Shown here: one piece after another, positions 50,505-63,148 of the stretch
Layout of the letters: the number at the start of each line of letters is the position of its first letter
Numbering within the stretch: the stretch's first letter is position 1
Source: Dirofilaria immitis
Lineage: Eukaryota; Nematoda; Chromadorea; Rhabditida; Onchocercidae
Assembly: GCA_024305405.1 (NCBI GenBank)
Contig: JAKNDB010000103.1
Span: forward strand, 558,001 to 622,000
Direction of reading: 5' to 3'
DNA: 64,000 bases
Notes under the pieces: generated by a model
Seen by the model: only the letters and a program-made list of their open reading frames with translations
What the model was told of the DNA's origin: nothing
Database searches by the model: none
Position numbers and translations under genes: made by a program

Positions 50505-50578
50505 TTGGGAAGATAGCTCAGAAATAATAGAGCGATTCACTGGTATCAGGGAGATCTAACATCCGATTCCCTGTTTCC
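50505..50578 (+). repeat. tRNA-like element, plus orientation
   Basis: TAGCTCAGAAATAATAGAGC resembles a tRNA D-arm/A-box, and about 30 bases later CATCCGATTCCCTG resembles a T-arm/B-box. The overall length is tRNA-like, but stems are imperfect, so a SINE-type or relic origin is preferred. Confidence 0.45.
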
Positions 50579-50674
50579 AAATTATACTCCTATATTGGAT
50601 GTGTATTTGATCTATTCGTATTGCTCTTCATATTGCTTAAAAATGAGTGTAAATCCTGGCCCTTTCAATACTCT

Positions 50675-50742
50675 AAAGATTCGAACCAGGAACTTCTCGA
50701 TCTGCTATGGAGTACTCTGCCACTGAGTTGTGCTACCTAGTT
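50675..50742 (-). repeat. tRNA-like element, minus orientation
   Basis: On the minus strand TAGCACAACTCAGTGGCAGA is a good A-box/D-arm, and CCTGGTTCGAATC is a near-perfect B-box. Acceptor-stem pairing is poor. It lies about 100 bases from the plus-oriented element, in inverted orientation. Confidence 0.5.
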
Positions 50743-51325
50743 CATGTTTACTAGCATGATAGCTTAGTTTGTACTATGTACAATAGGGATGAATGTTGAT
50801 GGCCGTCATTTACCTATATCTCTGATATTTGTTTGATAAACGGAAATTAGCCTACGTGATCGTGCTATTAATCCTGTATTCAAATCACTAAACCATTTGG
50901 AGTGTATTTCTAGAATATTTATGTTTTTATATAATATCTTTTTGTTATTATTCATAAATTCTTTGTTTTCATTCGTGATGTGGGCCCATGAAATTTGATA
51001 ATAAAATATGTAAATGACGTAGATCTGTTAAAAGAGTGATTTTTGCAAAAGTTTTTATGATATTCTGAAATATAAATAAAGTTTAAGAATATTTTATATA
51101 ACACATATATTAAATAATACGTTTTGAATTAGTATGCAGTTAGCACTTTTGGAAAATTGTGTATGTAACAGCTCAGTTGATTTTTGAAAACTCTAGAGTT
51201 CTATTTTAATTCCCGTCTTTATGAATTCTTGCTTGAAATTTATATATTTGCTTACGAGGCGATTTTCACACTCTTTTTCTTCAGTTACAATCATTTGACT
51301 TTGCACACAATGTTTTGCAGTATGA

Positions 51326-54322
51326 TGGATTCTCACACCCAATAACGTAAAATGGGTGAAAGTTCGAATTCAAATTCGTCAAAAAAATTTACTAAGGATT
51401 ATTGAAGATTATAGCGTGCCACATAAACACCTCGTACAACTCATCATTAAGCACGGAATTTTGCAAGTCAATTGATTTCCTGATTATAATTTTTAACTTA
51501 TTCCTTTTCTCAGTTTATCATAACTGTATGGATATGAGCGGGGTTGCTTTAGTTCCAAGTTCATGGTTCGCCTAACTTCAAAACCTTTTTAATATGCAAA
51601 TACAGTTGTTCTTTTTTGCAGACTCATTACTTCTGCAAGAAATTTGTTCAGTATGTGCAGGTTTATGACTCTGAAGGCAAGTTATTTTGAACTGGAATCG
51701 ATGATGAGATTCTTCAGTTACTCAATCACTTGAATGTATAGTAGTTGAACTAAGATATTTCCTTTATTGTTATTTTTTTTCATATTACACCAAACAAAGT
51801 TCATTCATAACTTTTTAAGAATTCTTCAACTTGTTACTTCTTTCAAATTATCTTACTTTATCACTTTTGCTGTCCTACATCAACGATAATAATAAAAGAT
51901 CTGACGAATTACTTTGTATTTTTCAAATTGGATAGATCCGAAAGTTTTAGGCAATACGATTACTCAGCCAGATGATGGAGAAGAAAAATATTTATCGAAA
52001 AATTGATCGTAGTTATTAATAATGCTCTAGCTCCACTCAGCCTTCGATTGGTGCAAGCAGATGACGAATATGATGATCGAAATAGTTATATCATACTGGT
52101 AAGTTTGACGGATATAAAACTAAATTGATACTTTTGCCCTTTACGGATTTTTTTGAAGCTGAAATTGGTGCTAGTTTTAATATCAAAAATTAAAATTATC
52201 AAATTGAAGCAGCAAGATTACTGCAATTACTAAATTCTGTGCGTTAGCTGATAAGCAGTTAGACATAGGCCTTATATTAATACTCGATTTCTCAAACATC
52301 TCATTGAATACGTTTGGTTCAATGACCGGTTATCGACTAAACAGTTCATTTGCTTATTTAGCTCAGTGACCGAAGACCGAATGATTTTTTACGCGACGCA
52401 TTTGGTTTGACGCAAACTGAGTTTGCACTATTCCATTTATGGGTAAACGCTATTTGCAGCAGTGAAAATGGTGAAATTTCAAAATGCGAAGCACTATCGA
52501 TCGCTTCAGATTTGTTAGTGAAGGTTTGTGTATTATTATAAGAAGATTTTTCTCTTTATTATATAAATTAATGTGATCTGAGAAATGGTCGAACCTGTTT
52601 TTAGAAAATCTGGTCACTTTTTTAAATTTGAATTCTTTGTAATACTAACGATAAGAAGTTTATAAATTCAGATCATATTTTACAGGGTAAAAAGTAGATG
52701 AGGAGTATCTCCTGCAACAGTTTGTTTTAAATAAATGGCTAGCAGTGGTTTGTGATTTTCCTGCTATTTAAAATCTTTTGATACTTTATGTGGCCAACAT
52801 TTTAAAATTCATATTTAAAAATCCTAAATCTGACTGTGTACTTTATTGTGAAATGAAAGTCAGAATTGTTTGGCGACCTCAAAAATGCTGTGCATGAAGA
52901 TGATAATTGATACAGCAACTTAGAAAAGGAAAATCTACATAATGATAATTTATTTAAAATAATGATAACTAGCGTCATAATTGCTTTTGAGAGCGATATT
53001 GAAAATTTGATATATTCAAAAGAAGATATAGCTAGCAATGATTAGTCAGGCACTACTTTCCAATTTTTTTAGGATAACGAAAGAGCAACGATCCGCCTGG
53101 ATACCCGTGGAATTGCAGAATTACAGAATTACTTTAACTCACATGCAGATGAATTGAAACTCAAAAATGCGTTGTATGTGGCAAATTTATAGTTATAAAG
53201 AGCCGAGCAATTTTCTGCAAAATGTGTGGAAGTTTCTGTCACAGGCAATGTGGATTGAAGTTGGTTTCGTGACGAATCATATATATTTGCATGTTTTTTT
53301 GAAGCTTTTTAAAAAGAATAATTTTAAGATATAGTCAAATTGTTTAGAAATTCTTGATTTCGTAACCAATTACTGAAATAATGAAAAGAATTTAACAGGC
53401 TTGACTGAAATTATCCCTGAGTGGAACTTGTTAAGGTTTATAGTTTTACAAAAATATGAGAGTTAAACTAATTACCCTGAAATTTGCTTAAATTGAAGCT
53501 GTGAGGAAGTAAAAAAATATTTCTTATGTTATCTTATTTGTTGTTTTCCTACGATTATTTTGAGCACTTTCTTTTTATGATATAAGGATTATCCGATTTG
53601 CATACTTAAATCAAATTTCCATATTCGAATCATCCAATTTGCAGAATTACAAAATCTGTAAAAACTGAAAAAGTACGATGTCCAGGTACATTGGCAAGTG
53701 GTGAATCATGTTCCGCAGAATTTCATTTATCTGTCGAAGTGGAGAGTGTAAACGAAAATCAAAAAGGTATTTTTTCATTATCATTCTAACAAGGATATAT
53801 ATATATTCCTTCAAGGTTTGAACTTTAATCCTTATTCATTAGAACGAAAATGAAGGCAGATAACCCTACATCTACCATTGGCAAATAGAGTTAGGATGTG
53901 AATATCTCATATTGGAGTAAATCGTTTATGATTCATCTTTGAATATGCTTATAACTCATCTTTGCTAATCTAATTTCCTCATAAAAATTTACTGGTTTCA
54001 TTTTGCAAGAGAAATGTTTTTTTTATTAAATTTTCTTCAGAAGTTTTTAAAATATGGGAATTCATTTAAAACTGACTAACATTTTTCTTTTCTGCGAAAA
54101 GTTAGTGATAACTGGATCAGCAAAGTTGTACAAAGCTGAGCTTAGCAATTCTAGAGATTTTAAGTTTGATTTGAAAAATTCTACTTTTTGTAAAACAATC
54201 TAATTTTCTTTTCTCTTCATGTCTAGGATGGTATTAAAAAACTATAATATTTGACAATCCATATTCCAGGTAATTGTAAACGTCATATTCTAGATGATTT
54301 TGATGAACAAGATGAATACTAG
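51326..54322 (+). CDS. nse1: SMC5/6 complex subunit NSE1 (NSMCE1)
   Basis: NSE1 is the winged-helix/RING-like subunit of the SMC5/6 complex, working with NSE3 and NSE4 in DNA repair. Exons: about 51326-51466 (HKHLVQLIIKHGILQ), 51622-51676, 51936-52098 (LAPLSLRLVQADDEYDD), 52362-52523 (GLTQTEFALFHLWVNAI), 52686-52747 (EEYLLQQFVLNKWLAV), 53073 to about 53255, 53645-53766 and 54270-54322. Exon 6 carries the zinc-finger half CVVCGKF...CKMCGSFCHRQC, and exon 7 the RCP element. No Met is in frame in the first exon before a stop at 51323, so the start is in an earlier exon or needs a base correction. Missing single As are inferred in the runs 51998-52002, 52689-52693 and 53163-53167. Intron 2 opens with a consensus GC donor (GCAAGT, 51677). 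The join from exon 6 to exon 7 is not in phase as sequenced. Confidence 0.85.
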
Positions 54323-54891
54323 TGTTGATTTTTGTGATACGGAAAGATTGCATGTTGTAAAAATATGACTATGTGCTTGGCAGTCTTTTGTTGAGTTTTC
54401 AAGACATATATTTGAATTGTTAATCTTATAATCCTGTTATCTATTATTGTCTCTTGAACTTTCTGATTATTTTTGTTTTTCCCTTGAATAAAAGATATTT
54501 CACTTACAGTGAAATAATATTCATAATAAATTTTTCAAATAACGCTAAGGAAGATGGGACTATACATACGTCACAATAAATCGTTAAATGGGTCTTAATA
54601 TCTCAATGATTATATGCTTTTATTGTTTTCACCAAATATATAATAAGTTTTGGTTACATGATCAATGTTAGTAGTTATTTTTGAAGCTGTGATATAGTAA
54701 TGTGACAGAATATTGTTACATTACTATATTTGGGAATAATTTTCTTGACATAGGAAATTTTATTCGTGCACTGTATTTAAAATTTGCTTTCATAACGAAT
54801 GTTGCCTTCTTGTGGCTGAGTCGATGCATCAGTTATAATGGTATTCTCCTGAAAACAGTTCAGTTTTACAGATTTTCTGACAAAAATTGTT

Positions 54892-57800
54892 ATGGATTTT
54901 AAAGAAGTCGATCTAGAAACGGTAAGTTATTTCTTCGAAGATGATTGATTAGCCGATCGATATTTTCATTATATTATCGTATATCTGAAAGACAGTGAAA
55001 ATCCTTTGATATATAAATAATATAATTTGCGATAAAACGCATAAGCACTAATTTTTAAATGATCACCCATATCAAATTGCTTCAAGTGTAAAGAAATAGT
55101 AATTGTTTCTGTATGTTATATTTCCTTTCATTTTCCTCTGTTACAGAGTTAGGTTGGAAGGTATTTGAAAATAAATAAATATTATCTACCGAACATTTTT
55201 AACAAATCTTATTCTGTTTCTGAGTTAAGCATATATAATGAAATATCAAAGACGGATCTTAAGGATACTATGTTTATTTTGCCCAAAGTTTGCGATTATC
55301 GCGTTGGAAAAATTTTACAATTTTATCGAAACCATAACTATAAAAATAAATATTTATTTAATTTTTTCAGCCAGCCGGTACTTTGGCTGATTCACTGGCA
55401 CAAATATTTATATTGACCACCAAGGACGAGCTTCGACAACAGGCTTATCAGATGGTTGATGCAAAGAATAATCGTGATTTTGCTCTTGCTGTCGAAGCAC
55501 GGCTCAATGAATATTTTGAAAGCAAACAGCGTAAATTGGATAAAAGGTCGTGCATATTTCGCATTCAATCTTTCGTTTTTATGAAAATGATGAGAAACTA
55601 GCTATGGTTATTGGCTTCAAAAATTTGTTCAAGACATCAGAAGTTAAAGTAACTCAGGTTAAGGTTATCTATTTTTATACGAAAAATCAGATGCACTAAG
55701 CTCATGCAAGATATTATTTCATATGCTTTGATGCCGTTTAATAGTACAAATTTTCAGTTGTCTACAACATTTTGCATTTTCGAAACTAAAAATCAATAAG
55801 AAAGAATCTTATAGTAGCTTACAGTATAATAATCTTTATAAGTTTTTGTGAAACTTAAAATCTAATAATAGTATGAAGTTTGGATTGTCTAACGATTGAA
55901 GATTAAAAGAGGTCTGTTACATGTTTCATTCGATGCCTTTTTCTACTACTTGTTTTCTTTAATATGTATTTTGAGATCAATTTTACAAATACGTCAAGAA
56001 AAAGATGGTGCACGTGTAATTTTGAAACACTTTTTGAAATCGGCAGGTTTACCGCCAGATGCTGTTGAAAAGTTCAGCTCGAAAAAGTAATTTTTTCTCT
56101 GCAGAGTAAAGCTCTCCTATCATTTTATTGTGAGTTCTATGCTAGAAATACTTTTACCTTTCGTATAGCTTTCTTTTATTTTTAATTACACTTTAATTTC
56201 TTCCATAGTGTTTCTGTTATCTGTTGTTTGTGATCTACTAAAATTATAAAATTCAATTTTTATTTCAGTTTAAGCACTCAAATTAAAAAACTTGAGCGAA
56301 CTGTAAATCAGAGAAATCTTTCAAGAAGTTGCTTGGTTTGTTCATTGACTTATTTCGTTTTTTTCTCTCTTTTCATTATAGATATTTTAAGTGAGACCAA
56401 GATTGTTTGCCATTTATCGTTCTAGCTTTCTGCTATTTGTTCTTTTCACCTAACTCTTTGATTCGATTTTTTTCAAAATGTTCGAAAAGTTTGGTTATAA
56501 GAAAATTTTTTGTTTTCATAAATCCAAAAATCACTAATTCTAAAAATTGTTCTTTCTCTTCATTATAGCATATTTTCTTTCATTGAAGGATTAAATAGAT
56601 GAAAAGAAATAAGAAAAATAAAATTTAAAGTAAAATTTTAATGTATTTGATAATAAAATAGAGCACTAAATTTATTCGCTACAATTCAGTCTTCGAAGAG
56701 TTGCTTCCATGGTTAGTAAACGTGAGTAGATGCTCATCAGAATGACATCATTTAAGATAAAAAGTTTTCATAGGGTGAAAACTAAGGAGAAGCAACTCTC
56801 ATAATTTTTAAATTAAAATCCGGTATTAAAAAGCTGAATCTACGCATGTTTGATATCTTTTTTGTCATAAAACTATCAAGTTAATTAAATTTTGAAAAGA
56901 ATAAAGCTAATGGGCTATCGTTTTTTGTTTTAATAGGATCAAGAAAGTATTTCAAATAATGCTTACATCCGTTTTCCCCAAAAATTCCTGAAAATAATGC
57001 TTATTATCATGAATGATTAAATAGCCTACTTTAATATCCTAAAATAGTATTGTAGCTTATTGTAAGTTTCTCATTGATAGGGTATCTGGGTCAAAGTCAA
57101 GGTAATTCTTTAAAAGAAAGTATGTATTGTAGAACATGAAGATATCGCATCTTACTGTTTTTCAAATATGGGTGTAAAAGATAACATTACTTTTGAAAAA
57201 TATGATATAAATAGATTCATGGTTTCTTGTATGAGAAGTACCTTGAATTGTATTGACAAATTTTCCAAGCAAATGATTCAAGTTTTTTTGACAGGACTTA
57301 AAAGGATCTCATAGCATATTATATACATGCAGCTAGCGTGTGATCACTAACGCCATAAATGAGAAATAGAAAAAAATGAATGATTTTGATGACAGGAGTT
57401 TTGACTGCATGATTGTTTAAATGCGTTAGGAATCACTGATCAGAATCATCTTGAAGAATCTTGTTCTGATATTATTGATTGATCCCCTTCAATATATAGT
57501 TGACAAAAGATCATTGCGACTTGTAATAATATGAATAGAAGATAAACATTTCTATATTGAGTCTTATGCTATTCGGCCACCTAAAATGAATGCTCTAATA
57601 TTATTTCGTACGCATCACCATGAGGATCCATTGTTAAAGCATAGAGAATTACTGAAATAGAATCAAAAATGGTGTGGATTTAAGAAAGCAGTAAATAAGA
57701 ATTATGGATAGAGAATTGAAATTAGGAAAGATTTGATACATTTTAGTTCTAAATTCCATGCAATACAAGTAATACAGAACATAAATATACATGGATAGAT

Positions 57801-60048
57801 AGATGAAGATATGATTATGAATATAATTAAGAAGCGATTAATCAGTGAAATATTTGACCTTATTAAAACGGCTTAATTCTGGAAATATTTCATGTCACAT
57901 TTGCAGGTAGATATGAATAATGTTATTCTTCCTGGATATCAAGGTTATTTTACACTGTTCTTGTAACTGATATAGCATGTAGTGTTGTATATTTGTCAAT
58001 TTGTTTAGCAGCATATCTCTTTTTTCTTCTGGAAAAGTATAGTACTGACCAGTAACATCATTAGTTAATGCTCCTACAAGCATTTTGATTAAGCAAACAT
58101 GCACTATACCTTTCTATAAGAAAAAAAGTACTTTCATTATCAAGAAGCATTTTGTTTGCTTAATCAGTTAAAGCGACAATCTTCTCAGACTTGAAGATAT
58201 TTTCCTAAAATTTCTTTTTTCTTCTTTATGTAGCCAATTAGTGTATCCAGGTCCCAGCAATTGCAAGCGAAGGCGGCTGGATTCTTTTAAAGTTGGTCCA
58301 TCTATTATTAGAGATGGATTTCCTGGTTGCGATGAAGACAACGTTTCAAATACATTTTTGTCAAAGGTAATAATAATCGTTACTGAGTTATCGTTCCAAC
58401 TTTTTCTGTGTTAGTTCGAAATTCCACGAATTAATTAGCTGTCATAGACCTACGAATATTAACTTCTAATTGGGCTAGAAGGCTACTGACCGAACTAATT
58501 TTTCACAGTTTAGTATGAAGAAATCTTCAATTCGATTTTCATTTTACTTATTATTTGTAATAGAATTCATTCCTTTGAACTTTGGCTATTCTAAAGCTTT
58601 TAAATGAATTTATTGCAGAAGGGAAGGTCCTTATCTCGCAACAAATTTTATTTTTAGGTAAGCATTTTTAATCATTACATTTTGCATCTTTTAAAAAATG
58701 CTTATATCATTTCAAAAAATTTTCTAAAGATTCTAAAAATTTTTTAAATAGCTCGTCATTTCAGCTCAAAAATATATGTCAGGGGCTGAAACGAATGTGG
58801 AAAATGAAATTGGAAAGAAGAAAGATCTGAAATCTTTCCACAATACAACGAATTTTGATGAGTTTTCTGATTTTAGTGATGAGTTCGAGAAGGAAAGTTT
58901 TCCAAAGGTTAATCTCTTAAGGAATAAGAGGGTTTGGAATATTTTTCATTGGTACTTTGCTGATGGTAATAAAGAATTTTTCAGCATCTATTATATTTTC
59001 TAGCATGATACACTGAAGACGAACAGGAAGAATCAGTTTCCGAACGATCGTGAGTTTCGCAAATTGGTCCACTCCTATGTTCCTCATTTTTAGAAGGAAT
59101 TGGTTGGATCATGCTCCAGTATTGTGATATTAAATCACAAGACTACACTAAGCAGTTATGACAATTACAATACCATTAATGGTTGCCAACAATAAGTATG
59201 AAAAAAATTCATCACACATTCCATTAATAGACACATCAGACAGGAAAAATTTTTGAAAACTTGAAGTAATCTATGACCATTCTTCTTATAGTTGATGCCG
59301 AATTTTCATCGTCCGATGATAGTGAATTTTCGTCAATTAATGACATTAATTTTTCGCAGTCCGGAGAAGAACTGATAACAATATTCAAAAATGTCTGTTT
59401 AGATGGTTAGATTTCTAAAATTATATCATTTTATATCATTTTTTAAAGTATATCATTTTTGTCATAATAAATATCCGTTGGAATCTCATATCAGTATCTA
59501 TAAGTTAGTTAAATTGTATTCCCTTAACTACTTCTCACTGCCTTACTCAATCGTTATCTTTATTCCTAATGTTAATTTCAGACTGATTTTTATGTCATTT
59601 CATTAATAATCATTAATTTCGAATAAGATACAGACATTTTATGCGAACTACGATAGTTTGTTTCCAATGTTAATAAAATGATAATTTATTTGCAACTAGT
59701 CTTGTTCATTGGGTTAGAGTTAGTAATTGAAGTTAAGAAATTGAGTGGTAAATAAACATATCTCGAATTGATTAATTTTTCAGAACTGGAATATCAATTT
59801 CATGATGGATTATTCTCCAAAGATGACACTTCTGTATGGGTAAATTATTTTTATACTAAGTTTAAAATTGCGGAATTTTGGTCACCACGAGGTTAATTGA
59901 AAGTTGTTCGTAACTTCTACAGCAGTTTTCTTTAAGCCCAGCATTTGGATCAGAAGTTTTTGGTTCATTCCACAAAGTGTTCAGTGGTACTGTATTATCG
60001 AGTTATTCTGACTTCGATTTTGCAGCAGTTATAATAACTAAGCAATAG
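54892..60048 (+). CDS. Unassigned nuclear-type protein with acidic/Ser-rich C-terminal half
   Basis: Exons: 54892-54921, 55371-55546, 55976-56086, 56269-56335, then after a 1.9-kb intron about 58234-58366, a short exon near 58619, 58765-58907, 59004-59049, 59292-59405, 59782-59839 and 59923-60048 (stop TAG). The start MDFKEVDLETPAGTLADSLA leads into a helical segment (TKDELRQQAYQMVDAKNNRD), followed by VILKHFLKSAGLPPDAVEKF. A basic patch CKRRRLDSFK could be a nuclear localisation signal, and the C-terminal half is rich in Asp/Glu/Ser (DAEFSSSDDSEFSSINDIN). Family not recognised. Most joins are in phase; the join across the long intron and the small exon near 58619 (needs one extra T) are uncertain. 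Confidence 0.65.
57535..57660 (+). other. Coding-like island inside a long intron
   Basis: One frame reads KHFYIESYAIRPPKMNALIL and then FRTHHHEDPLLKHRELLK before a TAG at 57658-57660. Beyond the TAG the same frame still looks coding (QKWCGFKKAVNKNYG). A smaller island, NALGITDQNHLEESCSDIID, lies near 57420-57482. These may be unrecognised exons of the host gene or a decayed nested gene. Confidence 0.35.
57895..58113 (-). other. Antisense exon-like frame inside the same intron
   Basis: After a TTTTCTTATAG acceptor on the minus strand, a frame of about 70 codons reads KGIVHVCLIKMLVGALTNDV and then TFPEEKRDMLLNKLTNIQHY, with clear protein-like composition, to a stop at 57895. A donor (GTAAAA) could instead cut it after QLQEQ. 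It suggests a nested gene or relic on the opposite strand. Family unknown. Confidence 0.4.
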
Positions 60049-60863
60049 AAATGAATTATACCTGTTATATTTCTTTATGTGAATTTTGTAGATTTGATTC
60101 CTGAATTGCATGATTTTTAGAATAATAATAATTCAATTCGGAATACATTTCGACGAATCAATTCCTCATCCAAGTGATGCTATAAAAAGTGTAAATGTTT
60201 GAGATTTGTTGATTTTTTTCTTTTCAGCTACAATATTGTTGAAAAATTTTTAGAAAGATCAGTAACAATTATTATTGCAAGCACCAATTTATAAAAATAA
60301 ATAATTCTTCATCCTTTAATTGATCGATTTCTATATATATGCTTTATTTTGTAGCTTTGCTTATATATTTCTTCCATCTCCGATGCACTGGTTTATTTAT
60401 CCTCACTTTGTTTATTGTTTATCTTTAATCTGTTTAGTATTTTTGTTCATTCACTTCAAAACAATCCATTTTGTTCTATTTTATTTTTATCAGCTCGAAG
60501 CATATTTCAAAGTATTTATTATATTTATTAAAATGAATATATCAATAAAAATATTTTTGTCATCAAATTACTCAGAAAATAAACTGACTTAAGTGGATGT
60601 TCACTTGTTGCGAGGTATGTATATTTTTTAAGTCTTTACGACAATTTGGATGCGTTGATGGATTCTTTGTTTTTTTGTTGTTCCAGTCGAGACTGGATCC
60701 TTTCTTTACAATCACTATTCCACTTAAATTTTTATATTCCTTTGTGGGATAAAACTTAATTTTCTTATCACTAATTTTGACTTTGAATTGATGATAAAAT
60801 TGCTGAGATACTATTACAGTATATTTTACTCAGTTTTTAAACCTTTAAATTATTAAGGAAGTC

Positions 60864-63035
60864 ATGGCTCAATCAACTTCAACCATCAATTCAAGTAGGT
60901 ATTTTTGTCAAGTCACAGTAAAGGCAATACATATTTGAATGTAAAACTTTTTTATAGAAGTAATTATGCTGTTATGTGTCTTAATAGTCTTGATAATTAA
61001 GTGTATTAATAATTTTTAGTCGACATAACTTTTAGAATACTTCACTTTTTTGCATCTGCTTGATTCGATTACTAAATTTAATTCCAAATTTGTTCTTAGA
61101 TCTTTCAGTTTCCGTTTCAATTATGCAAATCATGAAAGATTTTATAAGTTGGCCAAGACGATGTAAAACGCATGATGAACCGGCAAATAGTGGTGCTTAT
61201 GTCTTCGGCATTGCTGGCTGTTCAAACAGCGGTAAAACAACGCTTTCGAAGACACTCTCCACTGTCGTAAGATATTTTTTTTCTTTGATTATCATTTTTT
61301 TTTATGGAGACTATTGTCTATTTAATATTGCACATTAACTTGGTTTTATTCTTATTCAGTTTTCGTTCTTTTCTTTTGGAAAATTTCTTGATGTTTTATA
61401 GCTCGCAGGTCAGGATATGAAATAGAGAATAGTTGAAATCGCTAGTTTCGTAAGAATAATAAAAAGGAATCAAGCTCTTTAGTAAAGTCAATGATATTTT
61501 GAAATGTTCAACAGTAAAGATTTAATTCTTTATCACTATCGCACGATTTCTATAGCAATCTATAGTAAGATGGTACCTTGTGACTACAGCTAAATTTAAA
61601 ATTTGAATATATTACTTTTACCGTTCTATTTTTTATCATAATCTTCTCTTCATTATATTTTTAAGCTAACCAACGAAGGTGTAAAAGTAGCAGTGCTTTC
61701 TCAGGATGCGTTCTATCATCGGAATGAACAATTGGAACGTGTTGTATGCCGCTCAGATCCTAAAGTCATGTTTTATAACTATGATACAATAAAAGCGGTA
61801 TATTTTTTAGATTATTTTTCGTGACGAATTATTGGTTGAATACTTTAAAATAATTTTTGCATTAAATTTATCTGATACTTAATTCAAATGAAATCTAACA
61901 ACGCTGTTATCTTGTCTTTCATATCGATCGCTATTATTAATGTTAAAATATAATTATTCTTAGAATAAATTAGTGCCACGCTGACACCTAGATTCAAAAT
62001 TGTATGTTTTAAAGATCGTAATTCTTGTTGATGTATTGAGTGGTCTGTTGGTAAGATAAGTAATTAGGTCGGATTTTCTTTTCGGTGAAGAACTTTGAGA
62101 AATTTCGTGATTCTTTTTGGAAAGTTTACTGAAAAATAAACTGGATTGTTTGCTTCATTTCTCGATCTCGGTCAAGAATTGCCTTTCGATTTTCGTATTG
62201 TGTTCAGGATTCTTTTCAGTTGGATACGAACAAATTTGTGTTGAATTTACTAAATGCAATTGTTGGAAACGATTTTGTGATTGTTGAGGAAATATGATAA
62301 TGGAAATCGAAAATTTGCGCCATCTGTTACACCGATCCATTTTTATTACACTAGATTATAATTTGTGTCAACAAAGACGTGCAGCTCGTCAATATGATTT
62401 CGTTCAGCCAGAACGGTTTGAATTTTAAGAAGCAGTTTGTTTTGTTTTGAAAAAATTACAGAATAGGTCAACTTCCAGTCTTTTAAAAATTAATTTCTGG
62501 ATCTGTCCTTAAGCTAACCTTTTCTTTTTCTTTTCAAAATAAGTCTTTATTTTTCTATCATCAAAAAAGGGGCGACTTCTTAACTTTTCATCGTAATTCA
62601 TTGACTATCAACAGCTTTAGCAACAAATAGAATAGTAGTTTTTCGGAGTTAAGAGCTTAACTAGCATTTCATTCAAAATTCGATCATTTATTCAATGATT
62701 AGCAGAGTTAATTCTAATGGTTATGAGGATCATTCATTATAAACTAAAGTTAGAGGATCAGATTGTGATGAGAAGAATACTCCTGAGGATTTCCGAAACA
62801 TCTGAATGAAAATTTGAATATAATGATTACTATTCAATAGAGGAATAAATATTTCTTAATATTATCCTTAGAATTTTAGATATGTGGAAGAAATTGTTTG
62901 GCCCACATATAGAAATCATTTAGCTAATGCTTATGATCTTGCTCGTCGTTGTTCAACCATTGTTTTCGTTGATGGAAATACTCGAAGATTTTTGATGAAT
63001 TTGAAGTTAGGACGGTAAAATTCGATTTTTCTTAA
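60864..63035 (+). CDS. nmrk: Nicotinamide riboside kinase (NMRK)
   Basis: NMRK phosphorylates nicotinamide riboside to NMN in the cytosol, feeding NAD+ salvage. Exons: 60864-60894, 61100-61266, 61666-61797, 62209 to about 62416, and 62881 onward. The P-loop is FGIAGCSNSGKTTLSK (residues about 50-65), followed by VAVLSQDAFYHRNEQLERV (substrate/metal region), and LDYNLCQQRRAARQYDF then IVWPTYRNHLANAYDLARR, as in the family. The conserved acidic-Gly segment reads VEGNMIM only if one G is added at 62288-62289. The C-terminus VDGN-SKIFDEFEVRT needs one base near 62976-62983 and would then stop at TAA 63033-63035; as sequenced it stops at 63016-63018. An N-terminal extension of about 45 residues precedes the kinase core. 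The next gene begins about 113 bases on. Confidence 0.88.
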
Positions 63036-63138
63036 TTGCTTTTATGTGTTGCAATTTCTTTCTCAGTTAGAGGAGAAACCCAAACAATTAAAATTTGGGT
63101 TTAAAAATGAAGTTATTTAAAATTTCATAGAGATTTTC

Positions 63139-63148
63139 TTTATTTTAG
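63139..63148 (+). promoter_or_regulatory. Possible trans-splice acceptor before MOCS2B
   Basis: TTTATTTTAG lies directly against the ATG at 63149. With an upstream gene ending about 113 bases before on the same strand, this fits a nematode operon site where a spliced leader is added. It could also be an ordinary cis acceptor. Confidence 0.5.

Larger units (their letters stand above)
48896..51325. other. Intergenic region with tRNA-like elements
   Basis: About 2.4 kb between two + genes. No coding exon recognised. Two tRNA-like segments face each other near 50505-50742. Confidence 0.5.

Noticed and set aside
50675..50742. Functional tRNA gene
   Set aside because: A- and B-boxes are good, but the acceptor stem does not pair and the anticodon arm is poor.
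54892..60048. Assigning the acidic protein to the BOD1/Shg1 family
   Set aside because: Only general helical character and length are shared; the diagnostic motifs of that family are absent.
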